From JBKBIP01 sp046297495 (lineage in GTDB: Bacteria; Planctomycetota; Planctomycetia; Gemmatales; Gemmataceae), in contig JBKBIP010000053.1 of assembly GCA_046297495.1 (NCBI GenBank), positions 1 to 20,115 on the forward strand: 20,115 nucleotides of DNA. Direction: 5' to 3'. Positions 1 through 8,583 of this stretch are shown one piece after another. The stretch's first letter is position 1; every line of letters begins with the position of its first letter. Position numbers and translations under genes: made by a program. The notes under the pieces were generated by a model that had not been told where the DNA came from, did no database searches, and worked only from the letters and a program-made list of their open reading frames with translations.

Positions 1-18
1 GTGTGGGCGGACGTGGCG

Positions 19-55
19 GCTTCAATGCGGCCCCGGATCGCTCGCCGGGGATGAC
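19..55 (-). CRISPR. Terminal CRISPR repeat; array continues beyond the left edge
   Basis: Read on the minus strand, this 37-base unit starts GTCATCCCCGG and ends GCATTGAAGC. The ATTGAA(A/G)(C/G) end is typical of type I repeats and would give an 8-nt crRNA handle. Inside it is a perfect 6-bp stem, CCCCGG/CCGGGG, around an 8-nt loop, which suits cleavage by the Cas6 part of Csb2. It lies downstream of the cas genes in the same orientation. Bases 1-18 would be the first part of a spacer. No second copy is in the window, so this is the leader-proximal repeat of an array running leftwards, or a solitary one. Repeat boundaries are approximate by one or two bases because there is no second copy to align. 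Confidence 0.68.
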
Positions 56-661
56 CGCTCGCGTCGTAAGTGGCCATTTTTTCGGGGATTACGTGGCCTT
101 CCGCGAGCGGCACGTCTTGTCGTCGTGTTCACAGGCCGAGTCATCAGTCACCATCCTTCGCAACCCATTCGATTGCAGTTAGTTCGGTCTTGCGAGCGGC
201 TCGCACAGCCGAACCGTGTTCTATCTCCCACGTTGTCAAAGAACTTCCGACGCCAAGAGGCGTTCGCGTCCAGTTCATCGCCTCCGCACTCGGCCTCCTT
301 TTGGCGAATAGATGGCCGTCGTCTTCCCGCGTTCTGGACAAGGAACCGGCCGGTTGCGGCCGGAATTCATCCCTCGGTCAGCTGGTCCTCGCCGTGCGGT
401 CAGGCCAATCGGTGGAGGTTTCCTACCGCCTTCCAGATGATTATAGCCATCGAAGGATACGCCGGCATGCGCCGCGTCGGGCGACCGTGAGAATGCTCGT
501 GTGCCAGATACGCCTGTCTCACGGTGGCAATCCGCCGCAATCAGAAGACCGGATGCCAGGACGGAATTGTCGGTAGCCGTTGCCGATGGTCAGCCGCTCC
601 GCTTCAAACACCGACCAGATTTCGCCGGAGCAAATCCTCGTCATCATCGCCGACCGCGATA
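56..661 (-). other. Non-coding stretch, probable CRISPR leader next to the repeat
   Basis: About 600 bases between csb2 and the first repeat hold no open frame with family resemblance. The half nearest the repeat is the natural place for the leader. On the minus strand it contains TTGACA (239-234) inside GTTCT-N17-AGAAC (242-216), but no good -10 box at the right spacing. A perfect TATAAT lies farther upstream (445-440) without a recognisable -35. Near the repeat, GTGGCC occurs twice on the plus strand, around 70-96. Leader function is inferred from position and repeat orientation; no promoter is established. Confidence 0.45.
646..660 (-). terminator. Small hairpin just after the csb2 stop
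   Basis: ATCGC (646-650) and GCGAT (656-660) form a perfect 5-bp stem with a 5-nt loop, one base past the TAA stop of csb2 on the minus strand. No run of T follows, so it is at best a weak or Rho-dependent terminator or a 3'-end stabiliser. It may be fortuitous in GC-rich DNA. Confidence 0.2.
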
Positions 662-2266
662 TTACGCATCACTAGCAGACGCATTGTTCTCAGCAAGAGC
701 GGCGAAAAACATTCCGAGCCCGTAATGCGAGCCATAACCGAGCAGGAGAGGTCCTCGAAGAGGAGCGGAGAAGGTCAATCGGAGTCCGTAACCCGCGTCG
801 GCTGGCGGAGCGACGCCCCCGTGAGTCCGCTGCCGGACATAGCGCCGTAACGCGCGCGTAAGATGGGGATCGACGGACACGCTTTCAATCTTCGGGAGAT
901 TTCGCGATGCAAGTTCGGCGTTGATTTGCCCGCGAAGTGAGTTCTTGCCGCGGGGCTTGAGGAATCTCGGCAGCACGAACGGCGTCACACTTTCCCAGAC
1001 CTGAGCCCCTTCGGGCGGACCAAGAATCCCTTCGAGTTCAAGATTGAGAGGGGGCGGCAAGCGCCGCAGCATCTCGAGATCGCCACTACCTACCACGGCA
1101 ACTTGAAGATCACCAGCCCCGCCTTTCGTCCACGTTCGCCGTAGAGTGCGGATGGCTCGTTGGGCAGCCTCACGCAATCCCATCTTTGCATAGATGAGGA
1201 TGTGATCGAGGCGGCCATCGCCATCCAGGTCAACGGGGATAGTGTGCGCGTGTTCGTGGTGGTCGTGGAGAGGCCGATCGAACTCGTCTTTCCCGGTCAG
1301 TTCGGGGCAGTGTACGCGCTGGCCGTCGCCAAGGCGAGCGATAACGGCGCGATGGAACAACTCGGCCTGGGGTAGTGTTCGCGCGACAGGAGGTAAGGCA
1401 GATCGATTCCCGCTGGCGGTGGTTATGGCCAGAAGCATTGTCGTGACCGTGTGTGCTGAGGCTGACCGCGGTGCAGTCGGGACCCCAACCTGCAAGGCAT
1501 CGCTCCGCCGCCAGTAGAGGACGCGTCGGGAACCGGGCGGCTGGGACCAGCCGTGGCCTTTCCACCAGGCGGTGTCCTTGGTCAGACAGGACAACAGATC
1601 GGGTGGGTAAGGCTCGATGGCTTGTGCCTGCTTCTTCTTCACAGGCGCAGTCTGTTTTTGGCCCTGAAAGGGTTGCAACGCTTCTTGAACTTGAGTCGCG
1701 CGCCATTGTTCGTAGTCAGCCGGTGAAATGGCGGCGATCAGCGAGACCTGTTCCCACCCGGGGCCGCGATGCTCTCCGTTCTGACACGGCACCGCATTCC
1801 ACTCGACATGCGGAGCCAGAGGCAGTAGCTCCGCCTCAACCCAACTCTCGCTGCGACCCAGATAGCCCAGCGCGGAGGCCAGCTTGCCAAGAAGTTCCGC
1901 TTCCGCAGCGTCGAGTTCGCACGGCCAGTGGATGAGCAGTTCCCCCGCACCGACGTTGGCCCACGTGTCGAAGACGAGCGTCGTCTTCTGCGCCTTGCCT
2001 TCGATCGTGGGCATGTAATGTCGGCTGTGTGCTGCACTGGCAGCAGGCAGACGATACAGCGGCAGCACCGTGGCCAGCTTATCGATCAGGGATCGTCCGA
2101 CCGGCGGAACGTCACTCCAGCCCTGGCTAGAGAAGCCACAGGCGACAAACGCCCGCAGCAGCCGCCACGGACTGGGCGGCCACTCGATCAGCCCTTCGTT
2201 GACGTGGTGCCCCCAAGGCGTGGCATGGTAACGCCCGCCGGGGAACCGGAGTTTCACGGTCGGCAT
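662..2266 (-). CDS. csb2: Type I-G CRISPR protein Csb2 (Cas5-Cas6 fusion, GSU0054 family)
   Basis: This 534-residue protein is the Cas5/Cas6-like subunit of type I-G (former I-U) Cascade. It is expected to process pre-crRNA and hold the crRNA ends. The N-terminus carries the family signature GRYHATPWGHHVNEG (from residue 11), followed by EWPPSPWRLLRA. The C-terminus has a glycine-rich RAMP loop, GYGSHYGLGMF (510-520), as in Cas6 folds. The frame stays open to an ATG at 2335 inside csb1. The ATG at 2266 is preferred because GAGGTG lies 8 bases upstream and the family signature starts right after it. It begins 10 bases after the csb1 stop and is the last cas gene before the array. Length fits the family. 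Confidence 0.93.
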   Translation of the reverse strand: MPTVKLRFPGGRYHATPWGHHVNEGLIEWPPSPWRLLRAFVACGFSSQGWSDVPPVGRSLIDKLATVLPLYRLPAASAAHSRHYMPTIEGKAQKTTLVFDTWANVGAGELLIHWPCELDAAEAELLGKLASALGYLGRSESWVEAELLPLAPHVEWNAVPCQNGEHRGPGWEQVSLIAAISPADYEQWRATQVQEALQPFQGQKQTAPVKKKQAQAIEPYPPDLLSCLTKDTAWWKGHGWSQPPGSRRVLYWRRSDALQVGVPTAPRSASAHTVTTMLLAITTASGNRSALPPVARTLPQAELFHRAVIARLGDGQRVHCPELTGKDEFDRPLHDHHEHAHTIPVDLDGDGRLDHILIYAKMGLREAAQRAIRTLRRTWTKGGAGDLQVAVVGSGDLEMLRRLPPPLNLELEGILGPPEGAQVWESVTPFVLPRFLKPRGKNSLRGQINAELASRNLPKIESVSVDPHLTRALRRYVRQRTHGGVAPPADAGYGLRLTFSAPLRGPLLLGYGSHYGLGMFFAALAENNASASDA

Positions 2267-2276
2267 GGCGGGCACC

Positions 2277-3311
2277 TCAGTTGTCATCGTTCTCGGTGTC
2301 GTTGTCTTCGTCATCGCCGGTATTGTCGGCGTCATCTCCCTTGGGTTTCTTCTCGTCCTTCGCCTTCTTGAGTTCGTCCTCGAAGGTGACTGTGGTATGC
2401 ACCATCAGGTCTTTGCACTCGGTAATCGCCGCCTTGACTGCTTCTTCGAGGTCGGGAAGCGAAGGCAGCTTGAAGCCGGCGGGTCGAGTTGCAACGAGGT
2501 TTTCTCGATCGATCGGTTCCAGGTCACACGCGGTCCGCAGCCGCAGGTCGCCGTCGAGGAGCTTCCGCACCCGATACAGGGCGAGAAGGATCAGGAGCGA
2601 TTGCACCTTCGGATCGAGCCCGTAGCCACGGATCTGGGCCAGATCGAGGTTGAAGTGGCAGTCGATCCGATCCGCGACGTACTCATCCCGAGCGAAGGGC
2701 ACGTTGCCGAAACCGCTCTTGGTATCACCCGATGGGTTGACATGGTCGTTCTTCACCCCACCCGAGGCCGCGACGGCAGCCCCTGTAGCCTCGATGAACG
2801 CGGACAACGCTCGTGCGATGCGCAGACGACCACCAGCGAGATCCTTCTTGGCCAGGAAGACGCCGTGGATGAGGCTGCCCACGTCGTACTTCAGCAGCAC
2901 CTCGGCCAGCTTCTTGCGGTCGATCGGTCCTTCTTCGAGACCGCCCAGTTCCTTTTTGAGATTGTCGAAGAACTTTCGGTCTTTCCCTTCCAATAAGTAA
3001 GGACTGTTGATGCGATGAGCTTCCAGCATCGAATCGGTGAGAAACGCTCCCTTGCGGGTGACGGTGACATGACTAATGCCATCGAGTGCGGCGGCCGGTT
3101 TGTTCGTCGCCGTGTCCCAGCAGGTCGTCTCGAGCCGGTTGGCCATGCTCTGGGCACTCTCGACCAGAAGTTTCGGGCCTTCCCGTGTCTGATAGGTTGC
3201 CGCCCCCAGGCTGGGGAAGCCGGTCGGCTGGAAGCGATCGCCCTGAACGGGCTTAAGGGGAACCGTCATCAGGAGCCGGCTGACTCCGTCGAGTGGGCTG
3301 AGGTCAAGCAT
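2277..3311 (-). CDS. csb1: Type I-G CRISPR protein Csb1 (Cas7 backbone, GSU0053 family)
   Basis: This 344-residue protein is the Cas7-type RAMP subunit that should polymerise along the crRNA in the type I-G complex. The diagnostic N-terminal block is visible: QPTGFPSLGAATY (28-40) followed by LLVESAQSMANRLE (48-61). The start at 3311 overlaps the end of csx17 by 8 bases and has AAAGGA about 8 bases upstream, indicating translational coupling. The last 27 residues (318-344) are very hydrophilic and dominated by Asp, Glu and Asn, an acidic tail not needed for the RAMP fold. It is followed after 10 bases by csb2. The identification is secure; the role of the tail is unknown. Confidence 0.94.
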   Translation of the reverse strand: MLDLSPLDGVSRLLMTVPLKPVQGDRFQPTGFPSLGAATYQTREGPKLLVESAQSMANRLETTCWDTATNKPAAALDGISHVTVTRKGAFLTDSMLEAHRINSPYLLEGKDRKFFDNLKKELGGLEEGPIDRKKLAEVLLKYDVGSLIHGVFLAKKDLAGGRLRIARALSAFIEATGAAVAASGGVKNDHVNPSGDTKSGFGNVPFARDEYVADRIDCHFNLDLAQIRGYGLDPKVQSLLILLALYRVRKLLDGDLRLRTACDLEPIDRENLVATRPAGFKLPSLPDLEEAVKAAITECKDLMVHTTVTFEDELKKAKDEKKPKGDDADNTGDDEDNDTENDDN

Positions 3312-5439
3312 GGAGTAATCCTTTCATCGAGGGGTCCAGAATAGCGGCGGCACGAAGGGCCGTGCTGCGGTGAATCGGGAACGCGAGGGCGGCGGCCCAG
3401 AGGCGGGCCGTATCGGGATCGGTCGTGCCGGCAACCATCGGCGGGCGGATGCCGACCGACCGCAACCGCTGGCGCGCGATCTCGATCGCTCGCACGGCAT
3501 CACCGGAGAGCAGCAACCGCACGAGGCGTTCATCGGCGGGAATGTCCCGATCCCCCGCCAGCGGCCAGGGCAGGCAGCACAACCGCACCGCCAGCCAGCA
3601 TTCTTCGGGAGTTTCGGCTGATGCGGAGGTTCGTGGCAGGTGCTCGCGCGACCACTGGTCCCACTTGATGGCCATGAAGGTGCGGGCCAGGCCGAACAGT
3701 CGGTCGAGATCCACCGCCCCGCTCAGCAATCGAGACAGATCGTCGAACCGAGCACCACACCCCGCCGCAGCCAAGAGCCGAGAACGACGTTGGCCCTTCT
3801 GAGTGGCTTCAATCAGGCGACGCTCGACAATCGCGGCGAGATCGCGGAGCGGATCACGTCCGGAAACGACAACGCGCGGATCGTTGGCCAGTTTCTTGTC
3901 GGCCGTCTTGAATCGCCTCGGGTTCTTCTCTTCCAAGGGCAGAACGTGGTGGCGAATCGGGTCGTAGGGGCGACCCTCGCGATTGTAACTCGCGGCCGCA
4001 CTGCCCAGGGCCAGGGCGAGGCGAAACTCTGCCGAGTCTTCCGCCACCGCTTCGACCCAGTCGGGCCGCAGAGCGGGGATGGGGCCGGCCTCAATGCCGG
4101 TGCCGGTGGCTTGGATCGCTTCGATCTCAGCCGCGGCCAGCAAAATGGCCTGCCAGCGATCGGGCGTGTGGTCGTGCGTCAACGCGGCAAAGACGGCATC
4201 GGCCAGGCGACGTTCCGCGTGAACCAGTCGGGCCGGGGCGTTCTTGTCTCGGCTTCGTCGCTGAACTCGATCCAGCCACGCGGCCAGATCATCGATCAGG
4301 TAGGCGCGAGGGTGATGACGAACTTGGACTCGGCCCAGCGGCACAGCGAGGTTTGAGAGTCCGTTTCGCACAAGATATCCGTATCGCATGAACGATTCGA
4401 TGCCACGGGCCACACCCAGCCGGCTGATCGCACGGGCGGCGTCAATGGGACGTGCTGCCGTCTCTCTGGCCAATTGCATGCGGGCCTCCCCGAGCAGGCT
4501 CTGCAATTCCGAAAGCAGCAATGGTTGCGACCAAAGAGGCATCCACTGCTCGCCCCGCTGGGCATCTTCCGATCCTGTTGAGGCAAAACCGGTTGCATGG
4601 GCATAGATGGCAAAGGGAACACTGGCTCGGCTGTCATCTCTGGACTCCAGCCGTCTCGAAACGACACTACTAAACAGAATGGTTCCTTCCATCATGAAAA
4701 CGTAGTCCCATCCATTGATCAGGTTTCCGCTCTCAAAACCTGTCGAACTGTTTGCTCCGCCAGCGGCTCCGGGCTGATACTGGCCAATCGACGCTTGCGA
4801 CAAGCGATTCGAGGGTAGAAACCAGAGAGCCTGTTGCAACAACTCACACGTATTTGAAGAGGCAGGTAATCCGGAGGAAAAATCAAATAGGCCCATGAGT
4901 TGTTGCATGAAATTCTGTGTGAAATCAAGCCGACCGTCATTGCCTCCGGTGCCCAATAAAGAGGGGAAGCGAGCCTGCCCCGTTCCATCAAAAGCGACGA
5001 CCGCGTCCAGCCAGTTTCGCAGTCGTCCCCTCCATGTCATCACGCACCGCCGAAATATCATGGGCTTTTGTTTCTTGTCCGGCTTCTGGCCCAGACCTTG
5101 AACGATCAAATGCCCCTTGTTGATTGCATCTTGATAGGTGCGAAAACGAGTCGTCGTCGATTGTCGGATTGCTTGAATCGCCCTCCGATTGTCTTTGGGA
5201 AAAAACCCACTGCCGCCGTTCCATGGCGCAATCAGCGGCGTCGGCTCGTACTTCTCCAGGAAGAACGCTTCAAGCTCCTCCTTCGACAGCTTGCTGAGTA
5301 GGCAGAAGCGTTCGCCGTCCCACCAGCCGCGGGCTTGGGGGTCGGCCTGTTCGCCGACCAACCGCAAGATGCCGAGTGCTTTTAGATAGTTGGCCAGCGG
5401 AGCCGGGGAGCATCCCTTCAGAATGTGCAAGTGCATCAT
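3304..5439 (-). CDS. csx17: Type I-G CRISPR large subunit Csx17 (Cas8)
   Basis: This 711-residue protein is the large (Cas8-like) subunit of type I-G effectors, by analogy responsible for PAM recognition and complex integrity. The N-terminal hallmark is clear: LKGCSPAPLANYLKALG, then a conserved EQADPQARGWW block. The frame is open to 5838, but those codons lie inside cas3. The ATG at 5439 is chosen because the family signature begins there, it overlaps the cas3 stop as TGATG, and GGAGGG lies upstream. A second ATG follows at once (5436), so the protein may be one residue shorter. The 3' end overlaps csb1 by 8 bases. The rest of the chain has no motif I can assign to catalysis. Confidence 0.93.
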   Translation of the reverse strand: MMHLHILKGCSPAPLANYLKALGILRLVGEQADPQARGWWDGERFCLLSKLSKEELEAFFLEKYEPTPLIAPWNGGSGFFPKDNRRAIQAIRQSTTTRFRTYQDAINKGHLIVQGLGQKPDKKQKPMIFRRCVMTWRGRLRNWLDAVVAFDGTGQARFPSLLGTGGNDGRLDFTQNFMQQLMGLFDFSSGLPASSNTCELLQQALWFLPSNRLSQASIGQYQPGAAGGANSSTGFESGNLINGWDYVFMMEGTILFSSVVSRRLESRDDSRASVPFAIYAHATGFASTGSEDAQRGEQWMPLWSQPLLLSELQSLLGEARMQLARETAARPIDAARAISRLGVARGIESFMRYGYLVRNGLSNLAVPLGRVQVRHHPRAYLIDDLAAWLDRVQRRSRDKNAPARLVHAERRLADAVFAALTHDHTPDRWQAILLAAAEIEAIQATGTGIEAGPIPALRPDWVEAVAEDSAEFRLALALGSAAASYNREGRPYDPIRHHVLPLEEKNPRRFKTADKKLANDPRVVVSGRDPLRDLAAIVERRLIEATQKGQRRSRLLAAAGCGARFDDLSRLLSGAVDLDRLFGLARTFMAIKWDQWSREHLPRTSASAETPEECWLAVRLCCLPWPLAGDRDIPADERLVRLLLSGDAVRAIEIARQRLRSVGIRPPMVAGTTDPDTARLWAAALAFPIHRSTALRAAAILDPSMKGLLHA

Positions 5440-8096
5440 CAGGCGTGGCCCTCCGATACCAAGGCCGGGTCGTTGGTGGTCAGCCGGGAGGCCCGCACGT
5501 CGGCTGCCCGCAGGATCGCTTCGAGAAACGCCAGGGCCGCCGGGCCGTGTCGCTCCATCAGCCCGATACATCGTTCCCGCCAACTGATCCCAGTTCGACA
5601 AGAAAGCCCCACCGCAGCCGGAGACAAAGTCAGCGTCACTTCCGGGAGCGGCGGTTCGCCCGGCACCAACTCTACACTGGGCAAGCGGTCCCCTTCGCGA
5701 ATGCCGCGGATCGGCAGTCCCCGGCCGTCGCGGTCCCGGTACTCCTGATCTTTCGGTGCGGCATGTAGGCCGACCCGCACCTTGCCGTGATGGCTGGCCA
5801 CCAGATAAGCCACAAGGTCGAATTCCTCCGCCTTGCACTTCAGCAGCCGCTCAATCAGCGGGTTTGTTGGCGGAGACTGTTTCAGCTCGGGCAACGGCTG
5901 CTTCATCTGCTCGAAGACGGCCACCCAGGGGCCGAGCAAGGCGTCATGTTTCGGCGCGTAGACATCGAGCAGAGCGAACAGACCGAGGGCACTGGCAAGT
6001 TCGTGGCGAAACGCCGGTCGGGTTTCGCTGTCGTCGAGGTAGCGATACATATCTGGCGGTCGTCGCCACGCTCCTTCGGGGCCTTTGGCCAGATCGTTAC
6101 GCGACGGTCGATTCGTTCCGCGCATGGCCCCCTGGAACGCCGGGTGAGACTTGCCCCAGTCATGCCAGAGAGCGGCCAGTTCGATCAGTCCCTGCAATGG
6201 TTCAGGCAGGCCCAGTTCTCGGGCAATCTCCCTCGCATGTTCCTTGACTTCCTTGGTGTGGCACGCGATCGTCTTCCAGGGGTTGAAACTCAACTGCTCG
6301 CCGTCTTGTTGATCGTCGGCTGATTCCAACGCTTGGGCTGCTTGAGGCACCACTGGCTCGACAACCGGCGGAACCGATGCACTCGATTCGGCATCAAAGC
6401 CGCGATCCGTGCGATAACCGCCACAATTGCTGGCGACACAAACGACCCGGCCGGGAAGCAGACTCGCGCGGGTGGCCTCGACCCACTCACCGTCGAGCCA
6501 GTCCCAGACCCAGGCCCGCATTCCGCCGCGGAGTTTCGGCTTCTTGTTTGTCTTGGTCTCTTCGCCACACAGCCAGTCGCGAGCCTTCAGGAAAGGGATC
6601 GCACACAGTTCCCTTCGGTGCGGCTTGTGATTCTCGGGTGGCCGTTTGGGTTTCTCACCTTTTTTGTCCGGCTCGATTTCCAACCAAAACACATGCAGGT
6701 CCCGTTCATCGCCGGAGCGAATGAACCGGCTGATGTCCAGGTCCGCGCCCGTCAGGTCCGGCGTGGTGTCGAACAGTTCGTCGAACTCTTTGCGAAGCAG
6801 CAGATGCGATGGTGCATACGGGTAGAGCCGCTGGCGCGCTTCTTCGCTCAGCGATGCTTCATGGGCTTCCAAAGTCTGAATTCCCACGTCGCGTAGCTGT
6901 TGAATGGTTTCCCAGGCACTTTCAAGTTCTTCGGGTTGATAGGGGGCGGCATCGTCGGGGTTCTTCCGAAGATCAACTACCACCACTTGGCCACTGCCCC
7001 CATACCGCGCACAGCGGCCGAACCGCTGCACCAAACTGGGCCACGGTGCAAGTTCGGTGACCAGGCAGCCTGCGGAAATATCGACCCCGGCTTCCACCAC
7101 CTGCGTTGCCACGATGATCCGGTTCACGCCCCGGCAACACGCGGCTTTGTTCAGAAACTCCTTTTGCCAGTTCTCCCGTTCGGCGGGGCGAAAGCGACTG
7201 TGAATCAGCCGCGTCTCTTCCTTGCGGCTCTTCACGATCGCATCGAAAGTCTCACACGCCCGTTCCACCGTGTTGCAGACAACCAAGGTGATCTTGCCGA
7301 ATTCGCCGTCGCTCAGCTTGGCGTGCTCTTCGAGAATTCGTGCTGCGAAACTGTTATGTTTGTCCGAAGCGATGGTTTCCGTGATCACCGACTTGGAAAT
7401 GTCCCACAGCCCGCCGGTGCGTTGTCCAGCCGGAACCTCGCAAGGGTTTTGGACCCAGGAGCGGTGATGCTCGGCGGTGTCCACGCTTTGCAACCACCCA
7501 GGCTGAAGCGTCGCACTCATCCACCAGGTGTGGCACGGTCGAAGATGCTTGTCGCGATACGCCTGGAGCTGTGCCGAGGTCGCCAGGCCGACATCCATCA
7601 GTTGGACTTCGTCCATCACCCACAAGGCGTCCTGGTTCAGCAGGCCGAACTCCATCGGCCAGCGGGCCCGCGCGCTGGCATAACCTCGATTCAAGGCCCG
7701 CGACAGCAACATGTCCTGGGTGCCGATGATGATAGCCGGTCGTTCGGGATAAAGAAACCACTCGCTAGCGTCCTCACCGCCCATCGCGACGTGGACCATC
7801 GGGTGGTGCGCATCTGGGATTCGATCCGCGAGTTCTTGGGCGACCTGTTCCGTCTGTTCCACGAGCACGCGCATCGGTAGGCACCAGACCAACCGCCGGG
7901 GCCAACCGTCGTCGCCACGATGCAGGCGATGGTAGCTCCAGGCGGCCAGCACGCCTTCCGTTTTTCCCAAACCAGTCGGAATGCGGATCAGCCGATCGCA
8001 GCAGGTCGATGTTGCTGCCAACTCAGCCTGCCATGAGCGCGGGGATGGATGACCAGTAAGGGTGCCAAACCAAGATTCGAAGGTGTGAGTGCTCAT
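5439..8096 (-). CDS. cas3: Type I-G Cas3: superfamily 2 helicase with C-terminal HD nuclease
   Basis: This 885-residue Cas3 unwinds and degrades target DNA after recruitment by the effector complex. The helicase is N-terminal: Walker A RIPTGLGKTE (38-47), DEVQ (162-165), SAT (194-196), VVEAGVDIS (about 333-341) and QRFGRCARYG (357-366). The HD nuclease follows at about 605-800, with CHT (H613), WHDWGK (H645, D646), RHEL (H698) and ASHHGK (H769, H770). This helicase-then-HD order is characteristic of I-G and opposite to most Cas3 proteins. The frame is open to 8192. I prefer the ATG at 8096, which has AGGA 4 bases upstream, while 8192 has no ribosome site. It is separated from cas2 by 190 bases and overlaps csx17 by one base. 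Confidence 0.93.
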   Translation of the reverse strand: MSTHTFESWFGTLTGHPSPRSWQAELAATSTCCDRLIRIPTGLGKTEGVLAAWSYHRLHRGDDGWPRRLVWCLPMRVLVEQTEQVAQELADRIPDAHHPMVHVAMGGEDASEWFLYPERPAIIIGTQDMLLSRALNRGYASARARWPMEFGLLNQDALWVMDEVQLMDVGLATSAQLQAYRDKHLRPCHTWWMSATLQPGWLQSVDTAEHHRSWVQNPCEVPAGQRTGGLWDISKSVITETIASDKHNSFAARILEEHAKLSDGEFGKITLVVCNTVERACETFDAIVKSRKEETRLIHSRFRPAERENWQKEFLNKAACCRGVNRIIVATQVVEAGVDISAGCLVTELAPWPSLVQRFGRCARYGGSGQVVVVDLRKNPDDAAPYQPEELESAWETIQQLRDVGIQTLEAHEASLSEEARQRLYPYAPSHLLLRKEFDELFDTTPDLTGADLDISRFIRSGDERDLHVFWLEIEPDKKGEKPKRPPENHKPHRRELCAIPFLKARDWLCGEETKTNKKPKLRGGMRAWVWDWLDGEWVEATRASLLPGRVVCVASNCGGYRTDRGFDAESSASVPPVVEPVVPQAAQALESADDQQDGEQLSFNPWKTIACHTKEVKEHAREIARELGLPEPLQGLIELAALWHDWGKSHPAFQGAMRGTNRPSRNDLAKGPEGAWRRPPDMYRYLDDSETRPAFRHELASALGLFALLDVYAPKHDALLGPWVAVFEQMKQPLPELKQSPPTNPLIERLLKCKAEEFDLVAYLVASHHGKVRVGLHAAPKDQEYRDRDGRGLPIRGIREGDRLPSVELVPGEPPLPEVTLTLSPAAVGLSCRTGISWRERCIGLMERHGPAALAFLEAILRAADVRASRLTTNDPALVSEGHA

Positions 8097-8286
8097 AGTC
8101 CTGCAATGGCTTGAATGCCCTGTCCGCACCATCAAGTCATGGAGTTCCTTGGATGGTGAAATAACGTAATAAGCCTTTTCGGCCGGTACCATTTCGGTAG
8201 TTGCGTTTTACGTCGTATTCCGTTTTTGGCTAGTGTTGCGAAGGACCTCGTTTGGAGCTTTCGGGAGGAACTCGCCTTGGCCGCAT
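8097..8286 (-). promoter_or_regulatory. cas2-cas3 gap with an imperfect inverted repeat
   Basis: This 190-base gap is by far the longest inside the cas genes, which otherwise abut or overlap. It contains ACCATCAAG (8128-8136) facing CTTGGATGGT (8148-8157), a 9-bp stem with one bulged base, about 30 bases upstream of the cas3 start. It is a plausible site for a separate promoter or operator of the interference genes. I cannot find a convincing -35/-10 pair. Confidence 0.3.
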
Positions 8287-8571
8287 TTACACCACCACAA
8301 CTACATCCCGTGCATCGGCTGCCTCCATTGGCCGTCCGATGGCCTCGATCAGTTGCACGCACTTGGCGCACAGGGGAATGAACAGCACCTGATCCTCTTC
8401 CAGATGGATGAGATCATACAGCCTGGACCGCAGCCGCACAAAGTCCGTTGCGCTCAACCGGCACAGGAAGACTGAATACTGCCGGCGCACGCCGAAGTCC
8501 TCGCACGTCGTCGCCACCTTCCGCAGCCGCTTCGGATCGGATATGTCGTAGGCCACGATGTAGCTGTCCAT
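8287..8571 (-). CDS. cas2: CRISPR adaptation protein Cas2
   Basis: This 94-residue protein has the Cas2 ferredoxin-like pattern: YIVAYDISDPKRLRK at the N-terminus with the conserved Asp at residue 9, then GVRRQYSVFLCRL and the EEDQVLFIPLC strand. Cas2 is the dimeric centre of the Cas1-Cas2 integrase. The ATG at 8571 has AAGGAG 7-8 bases upstream and comes 12 bases after the stop of the cas4-cas1 fusion, so the two are surely co-translated. Length is normal for the family. Confidence 0.95.
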   Translation of the reverse strand: MDSYIVAYDISDPKRLRKVATTCEDFGVRRQYSVFLCRLSATDFVRLRSRLYDLIHLEEDQVLFIPLCAKCVQLIEAIGRPMEAADARDVVVVV

Positions 8572-8583
8572 GACGGTACTCCT

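Noticed and set aside
144..341. Possible 65-codon minus-strand gene next to the CRISPR repeat
   Set aside because: No recognisable family; it lies in the probable leader. An internal ATG ends in TGATG and a following basic frame reads into the repeat itself, which argues against real coding.
440..445. Perfect TATAAT on the minus strand
   Set aside because: No acceptable -35 at 16-18 bases upstream and nearly 400 bases from the repeat; not enough to call a promoter.
70..576. 168-codon plus-strand frame in the left non-coding region
   Set aside because: Low-complexity Arg/Ser/Pro composition, no ribosome site, no family pattern, and opposite to the transcription direction of the locus.
646..661. 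Short peptide IAVGDDDEDLLRR after csb2 resembling a response-regulator start
   Set aside because: It stops after about 20 codons and has no continuation in other frames, so the resemblance is probably chance.
5440..5838. Upstream in-frame extension of csx17
   Set aside because: It lies wholly within the HD-domain region of cas3, is of random composition, and the Csx17 signature begins at 5439 with its own ribosome site.
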